From Mycolicibacterium sp. S2-37 (GTDB taxonomy: Bacteria; Actinomycetota; Actinomycetes; Mycobacteriales; Mycobacteriaceae), in contig NZ_JAFEVR010000002.1 in the NCBI RefSeq assembly GCF_017352375.1, forward strand, positions 1-64,000: a stretch of 64,000 nt of DNA, read 5' to 3'. Below, in pieces: positions 25,750 through 36,139 of the stretch. The notes under the pieces are model-generated. The model did not search any database, was not told the origin of the DNA, and worked only from the letters and a program-made list of their open reading frames with translations. Made by a program: the position numbers and the translations under genes. Position 1 is the first letter of the stretch, and every line of letters starts with the position of its first letter.

Positions 25750-27228
25750 TCACGAGCCTTGGCTCATCGCAGCCCGGGCGTACGCCCGCACCTCGGCCTT
25801 GGCGACCTTGCCGTTCGTCGTCAACGGCAGCTCCGCGACGAACAACACGTGCCGTGGCCGCTTGAACGCGCTGAGACGCTCGCGTACATGGGCGATCAGC
25901 TCGTCAGCCGAGGGTTCGCGGCCGGGCGAGGGGACCACCACTGCGCACACCGCCTCACCCCAATACTCGTCGGGTACGCCCACCACCGCGGCCATCTCGA
26001 CGGCGGAATGACCGGTGAGGACGTCCTCCACCTCGCGTGAGGACACGTTCTCTCCGCCGGTCACCACGATGTCCTTGCGGCGGTCGATGACGAAGAGTCG
26101 GCCGGCGCCATCCAGGCGGCCGACGTCGCCGGTGCGCAGCCAACCGTCGGGCCCGGTCGCCGGCTGGTCGCGCCAGTAACGGGTAATGACCTGGGGACCG
26201 CGGACCAGGATCTCGCCGTCATCGGCGATCCGCAGTTCGACGCCGGAATGTGGCCGACCCGCTGCGGTGAGGATCTCTTGGTCGCCCGCGGCGCCCGCCC
26301 GGTGTTCGTCGGGTCCGAGAAAGGCGACGTTTCCACCGGTCTCGGTCATGCCGTAACCCTGGTGGAACTCGACGTCGAGTCGGTCCAGCGCCCGGCGCAG
26401 CAGCCCGGCGGGGATCGCGGCCGAACCGTAGGCAATGGACCGCAGCGTGGGCAGAGTGGTGTCCGTCTGCTCGAGATGTGTCAGCAGCGCGTGCAGCATC
26501 GTCGGCGCCAACGAGCAGGAGGTGACGCCGAACCGGTCGATCGTCGTGGCGAAGGTGTCGGCGCGGAACTGCGAGGCGAGCACGACGGTCGCGCCCACGG
26601 CATGCTGAACCAGCATGTTGTAGCCGGCGATGTGGCACATGGGGAACGGCAGAAGGTAGACACCGCCTGGCGGCACGCGGCGTCCCTCCACCGACCCGCG
26701 AACCGCAGCGATGATCGAGTCATGGCTGTGCACAACACCTTTGGGTGAGCCGGTCGATCCGCTGGTGAACACCAGCCAGGCCGCGTCACCGGGCGCGGGG
26801 GCGGGTTGAGCGTGGCCAGGCGACGCCTGCTGCCACGGCGCCGGGTCGGTCACCGCGACGTGGCGCAGCGACCTGACCGACCCCAACTCGGTGTGCCGAT
26901 CGAGGTGGTCCCGGTCGGCCACCAGGATCGCCGGTTCCGTCCGCACCAGCTGCGCGAGCTGTTCGGCAGGGTCGAGCCGCTGATTGATCAGAGTGAGCAG
27001 CCGGCGGGCGCAGGGGACGCCGTAATAGAGCTGCGCGTAGGCCAGGCTGTTGTCGCCGATGACGGCGACGCGGTCACCCGGGTCGCTGTGGGCGCAGACC
27101 CATGAGGCGACCGCGCGGATGTCGCGATCAAGTTCGGCGAACGTGCGTGCGGAGCCGTCGGGACCGATGACGGCCGCTCGGCCAGGGTCAGCGGCGGCCG
27201 CCGTGGACACCAGATCGTGCAGAAGCAT
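25750..27228 (-). CDS. FadD-like acyl-CoA synthetase (AMP-binding)
   Basis: A 492-residue member of the ANL family that activates carboxylic acids through an acyl-adenylate. Motifs in order: P-loop FTSGSTGSPKGV (about residue 157), GYGMTETGG (about 300), DGWLRTGDVG and DRRKDIVVTGGENVSSREVE (about 355-395), and the C-terminal catalytic Lys in TTNGKVAK. Length is normal for a free-standing ligase. It starts 3 bases after the stop of the RsbP-like gene and is therefore last in the kinase-rsbQ-rsbP operon, an odd place for a fatty-acid enzyme. Chain length is unknown. Confidence 0.85.
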   Translation of the reverse strand: MLLHDLVSTAAAADPGRAAVIGPDGSARTFAELDRDIRAVASWVCAHSDPGDRVAVIGDNSLAYAQLYYGVPCARRLLTLINQRLDPAEQLAQLVRTEPAILVADRDHLDRHTELGSVRSLRHVAVTDPAPWQQASPGHAQPAPAPGDAAWLVFTSGSTGSPKGVVHSHDSIIAAVRGSVEGRRVPPGGVYLLPFPMCHIAGYNMLVQHAVGATVVLASQFRADTFATTIDRFGVTSCSLAPTMLHALLTHLEQTDTTLPTLRSIAYGSAAIPAGLLRRALDRLDVEFHQGYGMTETGGNVAFLGPDEHRAGAAGDQEILTAAGRPHSGVELRIADDGEILVRGPQVITRYWRDQPATGPDGWLRTGDVGRLDGAGRLFVIDRRKDIVVTGGENVSSREVEDVLTGHSAVEMAAVVGVPDEYWGEAVCAVVVPSPGREPSADELIAHVRERLSAFKRPRHVLFVAELPLTTNGKVAKAEVRAYARAAMSQGS

Positions 27229-27231
27229 GGA

Positions 27232-28410
27232 TCAGACCGGCACCCCGAGTGCCAGCACGGCGGCGTCGTCCTCGACGCCGGATCCCAGCCCCCTCAACAG
27301 ATCCTGGATCGCCGCGACGATTCCGGACGCGGTGGTCGGCGCGTGGGCCTGGGCGAATTCGAGCAGCGCGTGGTGATCGTCATAGCGCTCGGGGCCAGGT
27401 CCGATCCGCGCTTCGGTCAAGCCGTCGGTGTAGAGCACCAGTGTGTCACCCGGGCGGAGACGAAATCGGGCGGAGACGAAATGGGCATCGTCGATCATGC
27501 CCGCCGCCTGCCCGCCCTCCGTGCTGATCGTCTGCACCTCACCGCCGGCGGTGATCAGCAGAGCGGGTGGGTGTCCGCCGCCGGCGAGCCGAACCTCGAA
27601 GCCGTCGTCGTGGCGGGTCAGCAGCCCGAAGATGACGCTGCAGAAGTGGCTTCGGTCGGCTCCGAACCTGTTGCGCAGCACGACGTTGAGGTTGCGCAGC
27701 ACCGCGGCCGGGTCGTCGTCGAAGACGGCCGCCGCCCGCATGGTGTAGCGCACCAGCGATGCCACGGTCGCCGCCTGGACACCTTTGCCGCAGGAGTCGC
27801 CCAGGAAGAAGGCCGAGCGTTGGGGCGACAGCGCGAACAGATCGTAGAAGTCCCCGCCCACGTCGTCCGATGAGGCGGCGTGCAGATGCGCGACGGCGGA
27901 CAGCCCGGGCGGCGGCGTCAGCGCCGGTGGCAGGAGCGACTCCTTCAGGGTTCTCGCCAAGGCGATGGCGCGGTTGCGTTCCCGCTCGGCGCGCCGACGC
28001 TCGGCCAGCAGTTCACGCTCGTAGCGTCGGCGGTCCTGGGCGTCGTGGATGGCCAGGTAGACGATGGGCGTGTTCCCGACGTCGTGCTTGAGGTCTGCGG
28101 CCAGCAACACCGGTATCCAGCCCCCATCGGCGGTCACCAGATCGACGGTGATGCCGCGGAGCTGACCGGAGACCTCCAATAGGGGGGCGAAGTGGGTGTC
28201 GAAGTGGATACGGCTGCCCGCGGTCAGCAGATCAGTGAAGGTGCGGCCGATCAGTTCGTCGGAACGGTAGCCCAGCCACGTCGACAGCGTCCGGTTGACC
28301 GACTCGATACTGCGGTCGCGCCGCATGGCGATGAGTCCGCAGGGTGCGTCCTCGTAGAGCGCTTCCCACCGCTGGGGCGCTGCGGGAGTCTGCTGAGGGT
28401 CGGCGCTCAT
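27232..28410 (-). CDS. rsbP: RsbP-like PAS-PP2C phosphatase
   Basis: A 392-residue protein. A PAS domain (about residues 12-130; NRTLSTWLGYRSDELIGRTF) is joined by a coiled coil (about 130-160) to a SpoIIE-type PP2C phosphatase. The phosphatase metal residues are visible in DVGGDFYDLF, FFLGDSCGKGVQAA, LVLYTDGLTEAR and GVEDDAAVLAL. In Bacillus, RsbP dephosphorylates the anti-anti-sigma factor on energy stress and needs the hydrolase RsbQ; here the RsbQ-like gene is directly upstream and overlaps it (ATGA). The likely target is a STAS protein such as the one at 23581-24027. ATG 28410 is chosen for the overlap; the frame is open to 28569. Confidence 0.85.
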   Translation of the reverse strand: MSADPQQTPAAPQRWEALYEDAPCGLIAMRRDRSIESVNRTLSTWLGYRSDELIGRTFTDLLTAGSRIHFDTHFAPLLEVSGQLRGITVDLVTADGGWIPVLLAADLKHDVGNTPIVYLAIHDAQDRRRYERELLAERRRAERERNRAIALARTLKESLLPPALTPPPGLSAVAHLHAASSDDVGGDFYDLFALSPQRSAFFLGDSCGKGVQAATVASLVRYTMRAAAVFDDDPAAVLRNLNVVLRNRFGADRSHFCSVIFGLLTRHDDGFEVRLAGGGHPPALLITAGGEVQTISTEGGQAAGMIDDAHFVSARFRLRPGDTLVLYTDGLTEARIGPGPERYDDHHALLEFAQAHAPTTASGIVAAIQDLLRGLGSGVEDDAAVLALGVPV

Positions 28411-29216
28411 GTGGGACGCGCGAATCCGGCGATGGCGTCGGCCGTCTCGCGCGGAGCACTCAAATGCGGACAGTGGCCGGTGGTGTCGAGGGTGACCAGG
28501 GAGCTGCCGGCGATCTGTTGATGCACGAAGGCACCGACCTCGCGGGGCGCCAGCGCGTCGTGGGCGCATTCGATGATCAGCGTCGGCACGTTGACCCGGG
28601 CGAGATCCGCACGGTTGTCGGACAGGAAGGTCGCTCTGGCGAAGACCAGGGCTCGGGACGGGTCGGTGCGGCAGAAGCTCTCAGCGAGCTCCTCGGTGAG
28701 TTCGGGTCGGTCGGGATGCGCCATCACCGTCGGCGCCATCGCGCGAGACCAGCCCAGGTAGTTGCTCTCGAGGGAATCGAGCAGTTCGTCGATGTCGGCG
28801 GGGGAGAACCCACCGCGGTACTCCGCGTCGTCGATGTACCGGGGCGACGGGGTGAGCAGTATCAACTTCGCGAAACGCGACGAATCTGCGCCCACGGCAA
28901 GAACACCCATCATCGCCGCGACCGAATGGCCGACGAACACCACATCGTGCAGATCGAGGTCGCGGACGAGCGTCAGGATGTCGTCGGCGTAGCCGTGCAG
29001 CGTGGAATACCGGTCGGCGTCCCACGCCGAGGCGTCCGAGGAGCCCGAGCCGACATGATCGAACAGAACGACCCGAAACTCGTCGGTCAGCAACGGCGTG
29101 ACCAGCCGCCACAGATTCTGATCGCACCCGAAGCCGTGCGCGAGCAGAACCGTCGGTCGTCCCTCGGCGCCGACGATCCGGACGTTGTTGCGGGTCTGCA
29201 CATCCACATCGGGCAT
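28407..29216 (-). CDS. rsbQ: RsbQ-like alpha/beta hydrolase
   Basis: A 269-residue hydrolase close to Bacillus RsbQ, the positive regulator that works with RsbP in the energy-stress branch of the SigB pathway. Sequence features match: RNNVRIVG at the N-terminus, LLAHGFGCDQNLWRLV, FDHVGSGSSD, the nucleophile elbow FVGHSVAAMMG (Ser about residue 95), ECAHDALAP for the acid and DTTGHCPHLSAP for the His. It also resembles plant strigolactone receptors, which share this fold. It overlaps the PAS-PP2C gene by 4 bp and follows the histidine kinase gene by 22 bases. Its ligand or substrate is unknown. Confidence 0.85.
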   Translation of the reverse strand: MPDVDVQTRNNVRIVGAEGRPTVLLAHGFGCDQNLWRLVTPLLTDEFRVVLFDHVGSGSSDASAWDADRYSTLHGYADDILTLVRDLDLHDVVFVGHSVAAMMGVLAVGADSSRFAKLILLTPSPRYIDDAEYRGGFSPADIDELLDSLESNYLGWSRAMAPTVMAHPDRPELTEELAESFCRTDPSRALVFARATFLSDNRADLARVNVPTLIIECAHDALAPREVGAFVHQQIAGSSLVTLDTTGHCPHLSAPRETADAIAGFARPT

Positions 29217-29238
29217 TCTGTCACCTCGCCGCGCTGGG

Positions 29239-31179
29239 TCAGACGGGAAAGGACGCCGTCAACGTCGTGCCGGCCCCCGGCGCGCTGACGACCTCGAGCC
29301 GGCCCGAGGCGGCCTCGACCCGATCCTTGAGACCGATCAGCCCGGACCCGGCCGAGGAGTCCGCACCGCCGACCCCGTCGTCGGACACCACCAGGCGAAG
29401 CTCGTCGGGGCCGGCATGGGCACGGACGGACACCTCGGACGCGGCGGCGTGTTTGGCGGCGTTGGTGAGCGATTCGGCGACGACGTAGTAGGCGGCGACC
29501 TCGACCGATTCGGGGAGCCGGTGGTCGACGGCCAGGTCGAGGGCGACCGGAACCGGCGAGCGTCGCGCCAGGGATTTGATCGCCGGACCCAGACCACCCT
29601 TGGACAGGATCGCCGGGTGGATACCGCGGGACAGCTCCTGCAGATCGCGGTGGAGCTCGCCGAGTCCGGTCACCACCCGGCCGAGCGCGTTCCGCGCCTG
29701 CACTGCGTCGTCGGGTAGGGCCTCCTGCAGTGCACGGATCTGCAGGCCCATCGCCACGATCCGCTGCTGGGCGCCGTCGTGCAGGTCGCGCTCGAAGCCG
29801 CGGCGCGCATGGTCGGCAGCGGTGATGATGCGGGCACGCGAGGCCTTCAACTCGGCGCGCGTCTCGGCGTTGGCGATGGCGGTCGCGATCAGGTCGGCGA
29901 AGTCGCAGACCCGGGCTTCGCACTGCGGCGGCAGCGGCTCCTGCGCAGCCGAGCCGACCAGCAAGGCGCCTCGTATCCGGTCGTCGACGATCACCGGCGC
30001 GCCGACTCCAGAGCGCAACCCAAGGCCCCGCAACCGGTCGGCGATGGCGCCCGACGCCATGTCGTAGTCGTCGATCCGGGACGGCTCGCCGGTGCGCCGG
30101 ATGCGAGCGCTGAGGCTGTCCCCGTCGAACGCGAACCGCTCTCCGTCGTGCAACGCCTCACGATCGGCATCGTCGCGCGCGGCGAGCACCACGCATCCGT
30201 CGTCCTCGAAGCTGACCAGCGTGACGTGCTCGACGCCCAGACCCTCGGCCAGTTCGGACACCGCCGCCGGATAGACGTCGACCGGTTCGGCGCCGCGGGC
30301 CACCAGGGTGGCAACGCGGCGCAATGCGGCCTGCTGATCGGCGAGCGCGCTGACCTTCGCGTGGCTCGCCTCGAGTTCGGCGTTGATTCGCTGGCGGTCG
30401 CGCGTCGCGACCAGCAGCGACTCGAGGGAGCCCAGGATGCGGTCGACTCGTTGCCGGGCGCCGCCGGGCAGGTCCGCGGGGATGACGAGAGTCCCGACCG
30501 GGGCGGTGCCGTCACTGAGCTCGATCGCGGTGCGCTGCGCATCACCCGACAGCCGATCGAGGGTGAGGACGGCGTAGGGCAGTTCGAGGACCTCGGCGAT
30601 GCGTCGGCCGGCACTGTCGAGGGCGGCCTGCAGATCGCCGGCGCCCAGCGTCGATCGTGCGAGTTCGGCGGACAGGTCCGCTTCGAGCCGCCGCTGTTCG
30701 GCCTCGGCGGCCCGCAGCCGGGCCTGACCGGCGAGCAGGTTGGCCAGTAGGGCGAGCGGCAGGAACACCGAGAGGGCGGGCGCCAGACTGTCGGCACCCT
30801 CGAGGTGGAAGTAGACGTAGACCAGGGCACTGCACAGCGACGTCGTCACCGCCAGCCCGAAGCCCCACCCCGCCGACACCACCAGCACGCCGAGCAGGAA
30901 GACCGCGCCGAACGCGTTCTCCGGTGCGACGCGTTTGAGTTGCAGCACGAGCAGCGTCTCGAAGGCGATGAAGCCGACCGCCACGAGTACGCCGAGCCAC
31001 AGCGGCGGCGCAGTCGGCCGGAGCACCAACCGCAGCAGCCGGCTGGGGACCGACTGCGATCGGCGATTCACTGCCTGCACCGGCTGATGGTAGAGCCCCA
31101 GCCTGGACGCCGCGACAGCTGTTGCAGGTGGCCGGTGGTGGGATTTGCGGTCAGCATCGACGACGCGGCAGGCGCGCAC
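29239..31179 (-). CDS. Membrane sensor histidine kinase, NarL-type, with GAF domain(s)
   Basis: Up to 646 residues. An N-terminal block of three or four transmembrane helices (about 59-155) is followed by a coiled coil, a GAF-like region (about 165-265), a clearer GAF domain (about 285-440), a HisKA_3 dimerisation segment with the phospho-acceptor His in ARRGFERDLHDGAQQR (about 460), and a HATPase with ESLTNAAKHA and DDGVGGAD. This is the DevS/NarX-like kinase class. No response regulator gene is nearby; instead it heads the rsbQ-rsbP-fadD operon. The true start may be internal, for example a GTG some 35-45 codons in. Confidence 0.8.
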   Translation of the reverse strand: MRACRVVDADRKSHHRPPATAVAASRLGLYHQPVQAVNRRSQSVPSRLLRLVLRPTAPPLWLGVLVAVGFIAFETLLVLQLKRVAPENAFGAVFLLGVLVVSAGWGFGLAVTTSLCSALVYVYFHLEGADSLAPALSVFLPLALLANLLAGQARLRAAEAEQRRLEADLSAELARSTLGAGDLQAALDSAGRRIAEVLELPYAVLTLDRLSGDAQRTAIELSDGTAPVGTLVIPADLPGGARQRVDRILGSLESLLVATRDRQRINAELEASHAKVSALADQQAALRRVATLVARGAEPVDVYPAAVSELAEGLGVEHVTLVSFEDDGCVVLAARDDADREALHDGERFAFDGDSLSARIRRTGEPSRIDDYDMASGAIADRLRGLGLRSGVGAPVIVDDRIRGALLVGSAAQEPLPPQCEARVCDFADLIATAIANAETRAELKASRARIITAADHARRGFERDLHDGAQQRIVAMGLQIRALQEALPDDAVQARNALGRVVTGLGELHRDLQELSRGIHPAILSKGGLGPAIKSLARRSPVPVALDLAVDHRLPESVEVAAYYVVAESLTNAAKHAAASEVSVRAHAGPDELRLVVSDDGVGGADSSAGSGLIGLKDRVEAASGRLEVVSAPGAGTTLTASFPV

Positions 31180-31300
31180 GGGGCAGTGTTGCCCGCAGAC
31201 CTCATCGCCACCGTCGAGCTGCAGCCGCGCAGGCGTGGCGCGACCACGGCTTCAAGGTGCGACTCGGCTTAGGCGTCGGCCGCGCACTCCGGACGGCCAG

Positions 31301-32641
31301 TCAAGGACCGCCGCGGTCGCCGCGGGGTTCCTGGAGGTAGCGGTGGGGGTGGAAGTAGTGGTTGATGCGGGCTTGTCCGGTGTCGAGTGCTGGTGGGGGC
31401 AGCCATTCGGTGTGGCCGTGGCGGCGGCGGGTGGTCCAGCCGGTGTCTTCGACGACTTTGTTATCGGGCGCGCAGGCCAGGGCGAGTTCGTCGATGTCGG
31501 TGCGGCCACCTGCGGCGAAGTCTCGATGGGCGTGGTGGGCTTGGCAGCGGTAGAAGGGTGCGGTGCAGCCGGGTCGGGTGCAGCCTGTGTCGCGGGCGAA
31601 CAGGGCCAGGCGTTGGGCGGTGGTGGCGCAGCGTTTGGCGCGCCCGAGGTAGAGGACTTCGGGGGTGTGGTCGTCGAAGACGGCGAGGTAGTGGCGTGAT
31701 TGTGCGGCCAGGCGGATGAGGTCGCGGATGGGGAGGCGGGTGGCGCCGCCGGTGTCGGCGTATCCGGCGGCGGATTCCAGCTCGCCGAGGGTGGTGGTGG
31801 CCACGATGGTGGCGGGGATGCCGTTGATGTGTCCGAGCTGTCCTGAGCTGACGACCTCGCGCAGGGTGGTCTTGAAGGCGTCGTGGTGGCGTTGCCCGGT
31901 GGTGCGGGTGTCGGGCATCCCGACTGTGTCGTCGGGCATGTTTGTTCCGGGGGTGTTGTGTTTGGCGACGATGACGTCCCAGTAGGCGGCGGTTTCGGGG
32001 TCGATCAGGCCGCGGATCGGCGTCATTCCGTCGCGGCGTTGTCGGCCGATGGTGAGGTGCCTGTGGCGTTGGTGGACGTCGTCGTTGGGTTCGTCGCCGT
32101 CGGGGTCGATCAGCGCCAGGAGTCGTTCGGCGGCTTTGCGGAGTTGTGTGGGGTCCAGGCCGGCGGCGATGTCGGCCAGGGTGTGTTCGGCCTCGGCGCG
32201 GGTCGCGGCGTCGACCCAGCCGGGCAGGGTGTGCAGGAATGTCTGGATCACGGTGACGTGGTCGGTGCCGATGTCACCGCGGGCCAGCGCGGCCGCGGTC
32301 TCGGACAGTATCGGGGGAAGGGTGTCACCGGTGAGGGTGCGGCGTGGACCCAGTTGGGCGGCGTCGTGTAGCCGGTGTCCGGCGTCGGCGTCGGTCAGAT
32401 GCAGCCGGGTGGCGATGACGGTGCGTAGGGTGCGTTCCCCGAAGGCGCGGGGGTCGGCGTCGGCGGCGAAGCTGGCCAGCAGGGTGTGGTCGGTGGCGAG
32501 GTCCTGACGCTGGGCGCGTTCGCGGTGTTCGATCAGCGCCAGGCGCTCACTGGTGGTCAGCGAGTCATAGGGGAAGGCGGCGAGTTCGGCGCGGGCGGCG
32601 TCCCATCGATCGAGTACCGACTGCAGGTCCTCCCTGTCCAT
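31301..32641 (-). CDS. DUF222/HNH endonuclease-like protein (REP13E12 family)
   Basis: A 446-residue protein with a helical DUF222 domain (about 10-300) and a C-terminal HNH domain (about 330-430): DTGCTRPGCTAPFYRCQAHH, then LACAPDNKVVED. These multi-copy proteins are typical of mycobacteria, where REP13E12 copies serve as prophage targets; their activity is unproven. ATG 32641 is the best start; the frame stays open beyond it, but without family likeness. Its codons end in G/C differently from its neighbours, in keeping with a mobile or multi-copy history. Confidence 0.85.
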   Translation of the reverse strand: MDREDLQSVLDRWDAARAELAAFPYDSLTTSERLALIEHRERAQRQDLATDHTLLASFAADADPRAFGERTLRTVIATRLHLTDADAGHRLHDAAQLGPRRTLTGDTLPPILSETAAALARGDIGTDHVTVIQTFLHTLPGWVDAATRAEAEHTLADIAAGLDPTQLRKAAERLLALIDPDGDEPNDDVHQRHRHLTIGRQRRDGMTPIRGLIDPETAAYWDVIVAKHNTPGTNMPDDTVGMPDTRTTGQRHHDAFKTTLREVVSSGQLGHINGIPATIVATTTLGELESAAGYADTGGATRLPIRDLIRLAAQSRHYLAVFDDHTPEVLYLGRAKRCATTAQRLALFARDTGCTRPGCTAPFYRCQAHHAHRDFAAGGRTDIDELALACAPDNKVVEDTGWTTRRRHGHTEWLPPPALDTGQARINHYFHPHRYLQEPRGDRGGP

Positions 32642-32798
32642 ACCTCGAACACTAGTGCGACCCACCGACACGTCTGTGTGCCGAAAGTCGGTTATCCACA
32701 ACTGCTTTCGGATGCAAGCGACAATCCAATGAGTGTTCGGATTCCTACGCCGCCGACGGCGACGCGAACGAAACCGCACACACGGAGGGGAATCGGAG

Positions 32799-34238
32799 TT
32801 ACCCAGGGGCGCCGTGTGTCGCACGCGTCGCCGCCTGGACGAACGTCACAAGCATCTCGTCAGCGTCGCCCGGGACGAACCCGGTTGCCTCGATCTTTCC
32901 CAGGTCCAGAGCGCTGTTGGCAGGGCGAGCCGCTACCGGTGCCGTCGCCGAGGCGAAATATTCTGCGGTCGACACCGCGCGCACCCGGTCCGGGTCGTAC
33001 CCCGCCACGGCGAACGTGCGCCGCGCGATGTCGGCCCACGACGTGACGGGTCCCGAACCGGTGACGTTGTAGGTGCCGTACGGCGCCCGCGTCTCGGTGA
33101 GATGGCGAATCGCTCGGGCCAGCTCGGTGGTGAATGTCAGGCGCCCGAATTGGTCGTCGACGACCGAGGGGGCGACACCTCGCGCCGCCAGGGAGAGCAT
33201 GGTGCGTACGAAATTTCGTCCGTCGCCGATGACCCATGACGTGCGCACGATGTAATGGCGCGCAACGGTTTCCACGATCCTATCCCCGGCCGCCTTCGTC
33301 TGGCCGTAGACGCCGAGCGGCGCGAACGCATCGCTCTCGAGATACGGTCGCGACGAAGTGCCGTCATACACATAGTCGCTGGACACGTGGACGACGGTGA
33401 TGCGGTGAGCAGTGGCGACGCGGGCAAGCGCGGTGACGGCGGTGACGTTGGCCGCCCACGCCGCCACCCGTCCCTCCGCGGACTCGGCCGCGTCGACAGC
33501 GGTGTAGGCCGCGGCATTGATGATCATGTCGTAGTCCCGCCAGGGGCGGGCGGACTCCACGTCACCGGAGGTGACGTCGAGATCCGAGCGATCGGCGAAC
33601 TCCACGTGCGGTGTGTCGGCATATGCTCTCAGAAGCGCCCGGCCCAGTTGACCGCCGGCGCCCAGCACCAACGTCTTTCGCGGTGCAACGGGGCTGACCT
33701 GACCCAGGTTCGGCTGCGCACGATCCTTCGCGGACAGTTCCGCGCGCTCGAGAGGAATCGGCCAGTCGATGGCGAGGGCGTCGTCGGCGGGATTCACCGA
33801 CGGGTAGTCGATGCCTGGTGTGTAGTGGTCGTTCACCAGGTAGGTGTAGGCGGTGTTCGGCTCCAGCGTCTGAAACGAATTGCCCACTCCGCGTGGCACG
33901 AAGATCGCGCGCGACGGATCGAGTTCGATGGTGAACACGGTGCCGAAGGTGGGGCCGGCCCGCAGGTCGACCCATGCGCCGAAGATCCGCCCGGTGGCCA
34001 CCGAGACGAACTTGTCCCAGGGCTCGGCATGAATGCCGCGCGTCGTCCCCACCGCGTCGTTGAAGGAGACGTTGTTCTGCACCGGTCCGAAGTCCGGCAT
34101 CCCGGCCGCCACCATTTTGGCGCGCTGCCAGTTCTCCTTGAACCAGCCTCGATTGTCGCCGTGGACCGGCAACTGCCACACCGTCAGTCCCGGAATCGGT
34201 GTGGCGGTGGCGCGCAGCGTCTTGCCGTACTCTGTCAA
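32799..34238 (-). CDS. RmlC-RmlD fusion: dTDP-4-keto-6-deoxyglucose 3,5-epimerase / dTDP-rhamnose reductase
   Basis: A 479-residue bifunctional protein doing the last two steps to dTDP-L-rhamnose. Residues about 1-185 are an RmlC-type cupin epimerase (GDNRGWFKENWQRAKM, NVSFNDAVGTTRGIHAEPWDKFV, RAIFVPRGVGNSF). Residues about 190-475 are an RmlD-type short-chain reductase (VLGAGGQLGRALL, NAAAYTAVDAAE, VHVSSDYVYDG, and YGQTKAAGD with the catalytic Tyr/Lys). Separate genes encode these steps in the housekeeping mycobacterial pathway, so this copy is an accessory set. The start is TTG 34238, 16 bases after the rmlB stop; no better codon is available. Confidence 0.9.
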   Translation of the reverse strand: MTEYGKTLRATATPIPGLTVWQLPVHGDNRGWFKENWQRAKMVAAGMPDFGPVQNNVSFNDAVGTTRGIHAEPWDKFVSVATGRIFGAWVDLRAGPTFGTVFTIELDPSRAIFVPRGVGNSFQTLEPNTAYTYLVNDHYTPGIDYPSVNPADDALAIDWPIPLERAELSAKDRAQPNLGQVSPVAPRKTLVLGAGGQLGRALLRAYADTPHVEFADRSDLDVTSGDVESARPWRDYDMIINAAAYTAVDAAESAEGRVAAWAANVTAVTALARVATAHRITVVHVSSDYVYDGTSSRPYLESDAFAPLGVYGQTKAAGDRIVETVARHYIVRTSWVIGDGRNFVRTMLSLAARGVAPSVVDDQFGRLTFTTELARAIRHLTETRAPYGTYNVTGSGPVTSWADIARRTFAVAGYDPDRVRAVSTAEYFASATAPVAARPANSALDLGKIEATGFVPGDADEMLVTFVQAATRATHGAPG

Positions 34239-34254
34239 TGCCGTCCCGCCTGTG

Positions 34255-36122
<1,868 letters not shown>

Positions 36123-36139
36123 GTCAGCCCGTTCCGCGA

